From NCBI GenBank assembly GCA_002104895.1, contig MCFG01000645.1, forward strand, positions 1 through 19,453: a stretch of DNA of 19,453 nt. The letters are read 5' to 3'. Positions within the stretch are counted from its first letter, which is position 1; each line of letters opens with the position of its first letter. Source of the DNA: Anaeromyces robustus. Taxonomy: Eukaryota; Neocallimastigomycota; Neocallimastigomycetes; Neocallimastigales; Neocallimastigaceae. This document shows, piece after piece, positions 7,653 to 15,850 of the stretch. A program made the position numbers and the translations under genes. The notes below the pieces were generated by a model. That model saw only the letters and a list, made by a program, of their open reading frames with translations, ran no database searches and was not told where the DNA came from.

Positions 7653-8450
7653 CGTTTATGTTTGGATTTCAGGAAGTTAAATGCCTTAACTCTTCCTGAT
7701 ACTTATTCATTACCCAACATCGATGAAATATTTGATAATCTTGGTGGTTCAAAGATCTTTTCTACGTTAGATCTGTTTTCGGGGTACCACCAAATTAGAA
7801 TGGCAGAAGACAGTATTGACCTTACTTGCTTTACTACAAAGTTTGGTAACTTTGTATATAAAGTAATGTCTTTCGGTCTTACTGGTGCTCCTGCAACTTT
7901 TCAAAGAGAAATGAATCGTATTCTCTTTGATCTTCTTGGTTCATGTGTTTTTGTTTTTATCGATGATATTTTAATTTTTTCTAAAAGTATTGAAGAACAC
8001 ATTGAACATTTAAATAAAGTTTTAAATATCTTTCGTAAGCATAAATTGAAAATCAACATTGAGAAATGTTGTTTTTTTAAGGAGGAGGTAGAAGTGCTTG
8101 GTCATGTAGTGACAAGCAAAGGTTTAAAAACAATGGCCTCCAAAACTAAAACCGTAGAAGAATGGACTAAACCAACTAATACTACTGAAATAAAATTCTT
8201 TTTAGGTACAGTTGGTTATTACAGCAAGTTTATTAATAATTTTTCGAAATTAGCCGCCCCTTTAAATAAACTATTAAGAAAAAATGCTCCTTTCATATGG
8301 ACAGAAGAACAAAGAAGTTTTAATAAACTGAAGAAATCGTTAATAGAAGCGCCAATCTTAGCTTACCCGGATTACTCTAAACAATTCTTAATTAGAACAG
8401 ACGCTTCTAGATGGACTAGGTGGTGTTCTATTACAGAAGAAAGAAGATAA
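7653..8450 (+). pseudogene. pol: Ty3/gypsy reverse transcriptase and start of RNase H
   Basis: Continues the 6366 frame after the TGA: RLCLDFRKLNALT, then FSTLDLFSGYHQIRM (catalytic Asp), VMSFGLTGAPATFQ, the active-site FIDD (7956-7967), the thumb region and VGYYSKFINNFSKLAAPLNKL. Copying of element RNA into DNA is the family function. RNase H begins at TDASR (Asp at 8400). At about 8410-8413 the frame changes, consistent with loss of two bases: the continuing RNase H text (GLGGVLLQ) is read in the +1 frame, and the original frame stops at 8448-8450. Polymerase motifs themselves look intact, so the damage is limited to the TGA and frameshifts. Confidence 0.88.
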
Positions 8451-8607
8451 CTTAGAACACCCAATTCATTACGTGAGTAAATCTCTCACAAAGGCTGAAA
8501 GAAATTACAGCATTACGGATTTAGAAGGTACTGCTGTATATTTCTCAATTAACAAATTTAAATCGTACATATCTGGAAATAGATATGAGACGATCATAAA
8601 CCATTAA
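8413..8607 (+). pseudogene. pol: Ty3/gypsy RNase H, middle part in shifted frame
   Basis: In this frame the text is GLGGVLLQ, then HPIHYVSKSLTKAERNYS and DLEGTAVYFSINKFKSYI, all typical of gypsy RNase H including the second acidic position (Glu of DLEG). It ends at TAA 8605-8607. Near 8595-8600 a small deletion has removed the conserved Thr-Asp-His that precedes KPL and moved the frame again, so a third catalytic residue is lost and this copy cannot cut RNA-DNA hybrids. Confidence 0.8.
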
Positions 8608-9110
8608 TTGGTTTATTTAATAATAAAGAACCTCTGAACATGAGACATATTAGATGGTGTATTACCATCAGTATACTTCGTGTTAAAATTGAATATGAAC
8701 AAGGCAAGAAAAATTCCTTAGCTGATGCCTTGTCAAGAATTAAAAGAAAAGAAATTGAAAATAAAGAAGAAAATAATGGACAAAATAAAGACAAGGAAAG
8801 TAATATTAAGGGCAAATATTATAATAGAAATCAAGGACTAGCACAAGAAAATTCTGGTGAAAAAATTGAATCTACCGCTTTGGATATATTGGAAGAAAAT
8901 AAAATTTTAAATTTTAATAAATTTAAAAATTCAAAAAATTTACCTACTGATAAAAAATATTTCAATTTGAAAAATTTGAGGGAAATCAATGGGTATATAG
9001 AAAATTTTGAAAAATTGAAGTTGGGCAGTGAACCAAAAATTTTTGGAGACTGTCAATATAAAAATCTTAATTCAAAGAATACCAATGATAATATATATGA
9101 AAATAATTAA
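8598..9110 (+). pseudogene. pol: Ty3/gypsy RNase H end and Lys/Asn-rich tail; no integrase
   Basis: Frame 0 resumes with KPLIGLFNN, then RHIRWCITISILRVKIEYEQ and the ADALSR-type end of RNase H (about 8695-8740). A Lys/Glu/Asn-rich tail of about 120 residues follows to TAA at 9108-9110. The integrase HHCC finger and DDE core that should come next are absent. The element ends without a recognisable polypurine tract or 3' LTR, so its 3' half is deleted. Confidence 0.8.
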
Positions 9111-9411
9111 ATAATATATTCAATAATATATTAGAGTATACTGAAAATATATATAAATTTATTAATATATGTTAAATGTGGGTAGTTTTGGTTTAATAAT
9201 GGTCAGGTCAAGATGTTTAATTAATAACAAAATAACTAATTAAACAAATATATAATTAATAGGCAAATTTATTTATTAATACACAATAAATTAATTAATT
9301 AAAAGAACACTTTTTTAAAATAATTAAGTTTTATAATAATATTTTTTATTAATAATTAATTAAGAAAAGTTTAAATAATAATTAGATTATTAAGTCATTA
9401 ATTTAATTTTA
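9111..9411. other. AT-rich spacer with a 33-bp palindrome
   Basis: No gene is seen. TGTTTAATTA (9214-9223) pairs perfectly with TAATTAAACA (9237-9246) around a 13-base loop. The palindrome starts TGT and ends ACA, like the LTR-type ends in this window. A GC-richer GGTCAGGTCAAGA lies just before it. Confidence 0.5.
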
Positions 9412-9479
9412 GATTAGTTAATAATCTTACAAAGATTAAAAGGAATTGTAATTTCAATCCTTATTTATACTTTTTCTAA
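9412..9479 (+). repeat. 68-bp inverted repeat, left copy (partner 11507-11574)
   Basis: GATTAGTTAATAATCTTAC...ACTTTTTCTAA is the approximate reverse complement of 11507-11574; both outer thirds match nearly exactly and the middle is diverged. The similarity weakens but continues a little beyond both ends. The copies lie about 2.1 kb apart while the flanking 1-kb repeat is in direct orientation. Confidence 0.65.
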
Positions 9480-10450
9480 ATCTAATAATTATTAATACAT
9501 TTAATTCTTATAATCTATTGATAATATATTTATACATGTATAATTTTAAATAAAATATATGAATAAAATAATATTGATAAAAATCTAACTATATAAAACT
9601 AATATAAAACTATATAAACTATTAATAAATTTAATGATAAGAATTTATAATCTAAGATTTAGATAACTATTCTAATTATCTAACTAGTTAACTATTTAAT
9701 TATTTAATTATTTAGTATACTATTTAATTATTTATCTATATATTAATTATTTTTATCTTTGGATTTTTATGATCTTTTCTGTATAATTAATTATTATAGA
9801 TAAAATGGGATATTTTTAATTATTTAAGATCTTAAGTAAATTTTAAATCTTTTTGAGATTTTTAGAATTCTAAGAATTTCTGTAAATTAATATAATAATC
9901 AACTATTCTAATTTTTTATAAAAATAATTAACAATTATTATAATATATTATATAAATTATTATTATTATTCTAATTAATATTTCATAAATTATTTGAAGG
10001 CGTTTTCTGTATATCTGAATGATTATTATTATTATAAATTATAATATAATTATTGAAATAAAAAGATTTTATCTATATAAATTTTATAATTATTTATTTA
10101 TGGATCCTTGTAAATATTTAATTATATTTTTATATTGTGTAAATCTTTAAAGTCCAATATCTCGCCAACCAGTGGTCCAAATGGGCTGAAATTCAGATAT
10201 GTTGTAGCTCTTGAGCAGAGCTTCTCAATGAGCATAAAATCAAAGCGAAGCGGAGGAAATCTTCAATATTTGGTGAGTTATCGTTATTTTTCTTCTGATT
10301 ATTTTTATTAATATCTTAAAGGTTAAATTAAGTTGATTAATATTTATTTAATTTGTCCAAACCCTTTACAATATCAATTTAATTACTTTTTAATATTTGT
10401 TTATTTTATTGAAAATCGAATTTTAAGTGATTTAGTCAATAACGAAATTT
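9480..10450 (+). repeat. Unidentified dispersed repeat, copy A
   Basis: Diverged direct match to 11575-12568. The clearest blocks are ATAAAATATATGAATA...TGATAAAAATCTAA (about 9550-9590), a GC-richer block at 10149-10300 containing AGTGGTCCAAATG, and the end block GAAAATCGAATTTTAAG to AACGAAAT (10411-10448). Copy A lacks the 296-bp insertion found in copy B and so gives the empty site near 10345. AGCTCT/AGAGCT form a short hairpin near 10207-10223. No open frame or known family is recognised. It could be a transposon end or an LTR-like sequence, but TG...CA ends are not evident. Confidence 0.6.
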
Positions 10451-10546
10451 AAATGTAATTGATCTGTTAGTGAATTTCAATTTTAAATCCACTAATATTC
10501 GCGACAAATTCTATTATAATTACAAAAACACAGTTATGAAAGAAGA

Positions 10547-11114
10547 TGTAACGGTATCAACAACGACATTAAGGAATTTCGTGGCTCAACGGTAACTACT
10601 TCTACCTTTATCATAGATATCACTGGTTCGAATCCTACTTTTACCTTTTTGATTTGGAAAATTATTCATTTATTTAGTTATTAATACATTTGTTCATTTA
10701 CTTATTTTATTAATAGAATTATTTAGTCTATAATTATTCATTCACTTAGTTAGATTTATTTAGATATTAGTTATTCGTTCACTTAGATATAAATACGATT
10801 TTATTTAGATACTAATTATGTATTCACTTAATTATAGTAATAGTTAAATAATTAAATATTTTGTTATTTAAATAAGTAAACCAATCACGTAATGATTTAG
10901 AATAAGTCTTGAATATAAAAGAAATGTATTAATATTATTTTTACTCTTTGAGTCATTATAAGAAAAATATTAAATATTTAAATATTAAATAAAATACAAA
11001 ATAAATCCATAAACATTATGTTTTAATATTGTGTTGTTTATTTTGTTTGTTTATTTTATTTTAATTATTGAAATACTACAACAACCTAGTGAATTTCTCA
11101 CTAAGTTCGTTACA
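10547..11114 (+). mobile_element. Second TGTAACG...CGTTACA element with tRNA-like head
   Basis: 568 bp from TGTAACG (10547) to CGTTACA (11108-11114), the same termini as the element at 4805-5519. A tRNA-like A box begins at base 36 and a B box at base 79. The interior has two to three degenerate repeats of about 45 bp (TTCACTTAG / ATTTATTTAGATA, about 10725-10835) and a TATA-like TATAAAAG (about 10915). The 3' end has a hairpin TAGTGA (11087-11092) / TCACTA (11098-11103) before the terminus. The flanking five bases (GAAGA, TAAAC) do not match, so an insertion is not proven. Confidence 0.55.
10582..10635 (+). promoter_or_regulatory. tRNA-like Pol III promoter boxes (element copy 2)
   Basis: TGGCTCAACGG (10582-10592) fits the A-box consensus and GGTTCGAATCC (10625-10635) is a perfect B box, with 32 bases between. 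The acceptor and T stems do not pair properly (ACTGG/CCTAC), so it is tRNA-derived rather than a working tRNA. A T-rich run about 10 bases downstream (10644-10651) could act as an early Pol III stop. Confidence 0.6.
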
Positions 11115-11506
11115 TAAACTACCATAATTAAAGAGAAAAAAAAATTTTTTTTTCTCATTTTATTTTATTTTAATAAAAAATATATTTAATTAAATGAAAA
11201 TGGAATTAAATATATAATTTTCAATAAATTTATCTCATTTAAATTGTATTAGAAAAAAAAAAATAAAAATAACAGAAATGAAAATTATTTAAAAATGTTT
11301 AAAGTAAAATTAATAGAATTCAAAATTATGGTTAAATAATTTATTAAGATTTATCACACCATGATAAATGGGTAAATGTTTATATATAAATTCTATATGA
11401 TTAAATTTAATAAATAATGAAGAGATCAACTTTGTCAAAATAAGCAATAAGTAATAATTAAATAAAAATCAAAAAACTTTTTTTTCTTGGTTATTTAGTA
11501 ATAATT
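11115..11506. other. AT-rich spacer with a perfect 24-bp palindrome
   Basis: No gene is seen. GAG, nine A, nine T, CTC (11133-11156) is a perfect palindrome 18 bases after the end of the 10547-11114 element. Confidence 0.5.
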
Positions 11507-11574
11507 TTAGAAAAAGTATAAATAGGAATTGTATTTACAAATTCTTATAATCTTTGTAAGATTATTAACTAATA
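11507..11574 (-). repeat. 68-bp inverted repeat, right copy
   Basis: Reverse-orientation partner of 9412-9479: TTAGAAAAAGTATAAATA at its start and ATCTTTGTAAGATTATTAAC near its end both match the complement of the left copy. Confidence 0.65.
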
Positions 11575-12167
11575 GATTTTATTACAATTTAATCTTTCTA
11601 TTAATAAATGTATAAAATTTAATAAAATATATGAATAGAATACTACTGATAAAAATCTAATAATAAAAACTAATATAAAATTGTTAATAATTTAAAATAT
11701 TAAGAATTAAATTTTAGATTTTAGATTTCTAATTATATAACTATCAAGTATAATAATTATAATAATTAATTAATAATTATATAATTTATCTAAAATTATT
11801 ATAATTACTTTAAATAATATTTAAAAGTATTATTAAAACTTATATCTATAAATTCTGTATTATTGTTTATAATGTAATTATTAATCTAAAGATTTTATCT
11901 AAATAAATTATAATTTTCTATTTAGGCCCTTCAAAATAATATTTTATATATATTTAAATTTCTTTAAAATCCAATATTTCGCGAATTAGTGGTCCAAATG
12001 AGCTAAAATTCAGATATGTTGTTGTTCTCGATCAGTGCTTCTCAATAAGCGTAAAATCAGAGCGAAGTAAAGAAAAATCTTCATTATTAGGCGAATTTTC
12101 ATTATTTTTCTTCAGATTATTTTTATAAATTTATTAAGGGTTATGTTAAGTTGAATTATATTTATTT

Positions 12168-12463
12168 GGATGTGACCCATTTCACCAACTTAATATACAA
12201 AAATTTACACTTTTTAAAAAATACACCATATTAAAAATGTAATTATTTTATTTTAATAAATAATAAATAATAAATAAATAATAATAAATAATAAATAATA
12301 AATAAATAATAATAAATAATAAATAAATAATAATAAATAATAAATAATAAATAATAATAATAATAATAATAATAATAAGTAAAATAAAAAAATAAATAAA
12401 ATAATGTATACATATTTTATTTAGCCACAAAAAAAACGTGACTTGGTGAAATGGGAAACCCCC
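12168..12463. mobile_element. MITE-like element, 21-bp inverted termini, TATTT target duplication
   Basis: 296 bp with imperfect 21-bp terminal inverted repeats (17 of 21 match) that share CCCATTTCACCAA. The left end is GGATGTGACCCATTT... and the right end ...AAATGGGAAACCCCC. TATTT flanks both sides (12163-12167, 12464-12468), and copy A of the surrounding repeat shows the uninterrupted site. There is no coding capacity, and the middle is a TAA-rich microsatellite. It would move with a transposase from elsewhere; I do not assign a superfamily. Confidence 0.8.
12257..12380. repeat. TAA/TAAA microsatellite inside the MITE
   Basis: Irregular AATAAT and AATAAATAAT units run for about 120 bp and end in ten TAA-type repeats. 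The tyrosine/isoleucine-rich open frame on the other strand is only a translation of this repeat. Confidence 0.85.
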
Positions 12464-12576
12464 TATTTAAATTGTCCATACCCTTTACTTTTATAAAATA
12501 TTTTCTAATATTTATTTATTTTATTGAAAATCGAATTTTAAGTGATTTAGTCAATAACGAAATCTAATTTATTATA

Positions 12577-13650
12577 TTTATCTTCATCTTCTGTTTTCTA
12601 AAGTATTTCAATATTCTAGTAATATTTTACAATCTTCTGGATTTTCACTGACAAAGTGGATTGTCTAATTTATATTATTTATAATGTGTTGGATAATTGG
12701 ATTTTCAAGTTGATTTTCATATTCGTTATCATTTTCTGGATTTGGTAATAATGGTTGTCCATATAATAGGTTATCTGGCTCAACTATATCAAAAGAATAA
12801 GTTGATTCAACCTATTTAAATTCCTCTGCATAAGGCAAAATCGGTTTAAACATAATTTTGTCATTTACAAAACCCTCAAGGTGACTTTTTTCTGGTACTC
12901 TGAATTCAGTATAGAAACTGATATTTTCAGTTTCTGTATTGTAAATTGTTTCCATAATAGTAAACTAAGATTCCTCCGTCATTATAAAGTTTTCTTCCAT
13001 ACATTGTATAATCATTATCAGTGGATGCTCTATCTGAAATTATTATTTTATTCAATTTTAATACTGTTCCACTGATTAATACAGGAAAAAAATCATTATT
13101 TTCATTTAGGATTTTTGCATGAAGAAAATTATTTTCTTCATTTTTAAATATAGATTTATCAGCATCTTCAATGAAAGACGCCATAATTTGACCAACAACC
13201 TTTTTAGGTTCTTTGGGTCAAATTCATCATAAGAACTAGTATTACTTATTTCATTCATTCTTAATAACGCATTGACATCAACATCAACTGTAATAATATT
13301 TTATTTTTTATTACATTACTCTACTTTCATAACGATGCAATTTGAAAAATTCTCTTAGTTTTTTTAAAAATCGCTATTTCACACATAGAATCATTAATTG
13401 TTCTAAATCTGTAACTTTATCAATAGAAGGAACAATTAAAAGTTACAGATTTAGATTTGCCAAATTCAATATTTTACTGGACTAATGTATAAAATAAAAT
13501 ATTTATTTTACATTTATTAGCTTTTACTCGTTTTATTCTCAGTTCTAACGCATTATGTACAAGAGAATTGGTATCTGTTCAATAGATATAGCACTCTGTG
13601 TCTGTACTTGAAAAACTACCTTCTGATCTTCTGATAATATTGAGTGAACT
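12577..13650 (-). pseudogene. Decayed Ty3/gypsy gag-protease fragment
   Basis: Minus-strand reading shows coding-like text in changing frames. Near 13620-13540 C-Y-I-Y...N-S-L-V-H-N-A resembles a zinc knuckle with lost Cys residues. Near 13440-13330 KVTDLEQLM and RFLKKLREFFKLHRYES fit the linker. From about 13295 VDVDVNALLRMNEISN leads, after a frameshift near 13203, into MASFIEDADKSIFKNEENN (ATG at 13184) and PVLISG, a weak protease-like motif without the catalytic Asp. Downstream a frame stays readable to about 12577 (HLEGFVNDKIMFKPILPYAE) but is broken by TAG, TAG, TGA and TGA at 12814, 12667, 12610 and 12586. The family assignment is inferred from arrangement and weak motifs. Confidence 0.5.
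13402..13455. repeat. Perfect 17-bp inverted repeat (hairpin)
   Basis: TCTAAATCTGTAACTTT (13402-13418) is the exact complement of AAAGTTACAGATTTAGA (13439-13455), with 20 bases between. ATTGTTC (13397-13403) is also complementary to GAACAAT (13430-13436), giving an A-B-A'-B' order. It lies in the linker of the decayed gag-protease fragment. Confidence 0.8.
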
Positions 13651-13699
13651 TCCGTTAAGAAGGAATGTTTTCTTTTATAGTATAATAATGTAAAAGATT

Positions 13700-14230
13700 T
13701 ATTAAAATAGATTACAACAACAAATAAAAAACACTGACACTAAAAAAAATACGTTAATAAAAATTTATTTTATTAAAATATAAATTTTTACTAATTATTT
13801 AAGAATTAAAAAATATAAAATAATAACAATTACATTTTTTCAAATTACATAAAATTTTCTTGACTATTTATATTTTTTATTAATTATAATATAATATATT
13901 TTTCCTATTTATTTATAATATATTTCTATATAAAACTATCCTAATAAATTTTATTTATTAATAAAATATAAACTATAACTAAATTTAGTAAACTAAAATT
14001 ACTAATTTAAACTAAATACTATTTTATTTGAATTTATTCTATTTATTACTTATTTATTATTTTAATATTAATACTATATTTATTATATATTTTGAATTTA
14101 AAAACGATGGAAATTTTCATAAATTAAAATGAAAAAATTAATATTTCACAAAATAAATAATTTATTTTGTTTTGAACTTTATTTAATTGATTTAAATTAT
14201 TGTTTCACAATAATTTTACAGAAATATTTT
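13700..14230. other. AT-rich stretch without visible features
   Basis: Both strands are dense in stops and homopolymers; I see no gene, RNA or clear repeat here. Confidence 0.6.
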
Positions 14231-14302
14231 TTGTAATTCAGTTACTTGTAAAGTGGCTGAATTTACAATTAAAGATATTATAATGTGGCGCATAATATCT
14301 TT
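14231..14302. repeat. Two adjacent hairpins in otherwise featureless DNA
   Basis: TTGTAATTCAG (14231-14241) pairs with CTGAATTTACAA (14257-14268) with one bulge. Two bases later AAAGATATTAT (14271-14281) pairs perfectly with ATAATATCTTT (14292-14302) around the ten-base, GC-richer loop AATGTGGCGC. Confidence 0.75.
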
Positions 14303-14390
14303 ACAAATAAATTCAAATTAAATTTTTATAGTTTATTAATTGGTTATTTCAAATAATGTTTAATATCAAAAATTCAATTATGATTAAATA

Positions 14391-14960
14391 TTATTCTTTT
14401 AATGATAGAATATAGTAAATCCAAGAAACTTTTAATTTTTGTATTATGAGTCTTTTATAGGATCCCAGTATAATCCCTGATAAACTCCCTTGTAGTGTTT
14501 TGTCAATCTGTTGAGCTTCTGCACCTGTAAACTCCGATTCTTTAAGGTTTTCTTATTTTCTTGGATGACCCAGGGTTTTCTAAACGTTAATGAAAAACTA
14601 GACCTATTGGTGTGGTTTCTTTATGTTTTAATTCAAAATAATAATAAATAATTAGGTTTTAAAGGGTTATTTACAAATATTATTATTACTTTTGCCTTAC
14701 AACCTAAAAAAACCGGCTTGCAATTATTTAATGATGGAGAAACTTAAATCTCCAATAATAAGGTTTTAAAACTATACTATATAAATTTAAAATTTAACCT
14801 TTTAGGTGTCCCTATGACCGCATTTACTGTAGTGTTGAATATTAGAAACCTCGCTTTAATTAATAAAGTTATGGATCGCCTATTGCTTTATACTATTAAA
14901 CAACTGTTTAACAGTAGAAACCTTATGTGAAACTTCACAAGGTTTCTAGCTAGCATTTTA
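14391..14960 (-). pseudogene. Decayed, unidentified coding-like island
   Basis: This stretch is clearly richer in G+C than its surroundings, mainly 14460-14580 and 14805-14950. On the minus strand two frames are open over the same 150 bases: one from 14546 to TAA at 14391 (LKESEFTGAEAQQIDKTLQG...) and one reading WVIQENKKTLKNRSLQVQK and HYKGVYQGLYWDPIKDS up to a stop near 14453. Higher up, VSTVKQLFNSIKQ and SKCGHRDT are interrupted by stops. I do not recognise the family; a transposase or retroelement relic is possible. An imperfect hairpin AGAAACCTTATGTGAA (14916-14931) / TTCACAAGGTTTCT (14934-14947) lies in it. Confidence 0.3.
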
Positions 14961-15201
14961 ATTCTTAATATTCAATAGGTTAAGAAAGAATATATAAGTT
15001 CATTAAAATCACTACGTGTATATGACTTATAATAATAATCTAAGTGTATAAAATAAAAAAAAAAACAACTTAATTTTTTTAAAAAATAACAAAAAGAATA
15101 ATTTATTAATAAAAAAAACATATAAAATTATTTATTTTTGTTTTAAATTTCCCAATCATGACGTCCATATCAAAATTTATATCATTCATCATCACTAAAC
15201 A

Positions 15202-15387
15202 CTAAATATATCCTAAATATAAAACTATAAATATATTATATATAACATGGTAAGTCAATTGTGATTTGATATAATATTTATTAATAGTTATTAATCTCGC
15301 CTTATCAACAATAGATAATCCATAATCATATGCACATTGATAGATAATATCAATAATATCATATTTATAACTTGTTTGACTATCTTC
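15202..15387 (-). pseudogene. Short unidentified ORF fragment, possibly an exon
   Basis: A minus-strand frame of 61 codons runs from 15387 to TAG at 15202, beginning EDSQTSYKYDIIDIIYQC and continuing AYDYGLSIVDKARLITINK. It is preceded by ...TATTATTATAG, which could be an intron acceptor, and has less homopolymer than its flanks. The frame stays readable beyond the TAG to about 15100 (DINFDMDVMIGKFKTKI). No ATG opens it and no family is recognised. Chance cannot be excluded. Confidence 0.25.
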
Positions 15388-15399
15388 TATAATAATATA

Positions 15400-15850
15400 A
15401 AATAATTAAATAATAATAAAAATTTCTTATTAAAAAAAAAAAATTTAAAATTAAAATTAATAAAAAAAATAAATAAATAAAATATAAACAAATAATAATA
15501 TATTTGAAAATTCAATAACTTTTATATTTGAATATAATAAAAATTATTATTTTTTGATTATTATATATTATTTTAGAAAGGAAGATTAGGAGAGAATAGG
15601 AAATTTTTACAAAAATTAAAAGTTGGTTTTCAATTTTTGGAAAATTTTACATGTTTTTATACTTTAATATTTCTTTGTAAAATACTATATAAATTATCAA
15701 AAATATTATTATTATTTATTATTAATATTATTATTAATATTATTATTATTTTTAATGTACCTATTACTAAATCATTAATATAATTGTTAATATTTTAACT
15801 ATAAATTTTATTAATATTATATTATTAATCTAATTAATATCTTATGATTT
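15400..15850. other. AT-rich stretch without visible features
   Basis: It holds A/T homopolymers and ATT-rich microsatellite-like sequence (about 15705-15755). A purine-rich GAAAGGAAGATTAGGAGAGA at about 15576-15595 resembles a polypurine tract, but no LTR follows. Confidence 0.5.

Larger units (their letters stand above)
11575..12568 (+). repeat. Unidentified dispersed repeat, copy B
   Basis: Diverged direct copy of 9480-10450, interrupted by the MITE at 12168-12463. In the best-conserved block (11967-12118) many differences from copy A are transitions toward A or T, for example GGGC to GAGC and CTCG to TTCG. Its end block at 12525-12563 is nearly identical to copy A. Confidence 0.6.

Noticed and set aside
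10575-10650. Suppressor-type tRNA (a seven-base loop could be read with TTA as anticodon)
   Set aside because: D, T and acceptor stems are not formed, so the anticodon reading has no meaning.
12248-12430. Tyr/Ile/Leu-rich minus-strand ORF resembling a membrane peptide
   Set aside because: Pure translation of the TAA microsatellite in the MITE.
12881-13075. Plus-strand ORF of 64 codons
   Set aside because: The opposite strand carries the coding-like gag-protease text; this is its shadow.
15576-15600. Polypurine tract of another LTR element
   Set aside because: Purine-rich run, but no TG-starting LTR or related element follows.
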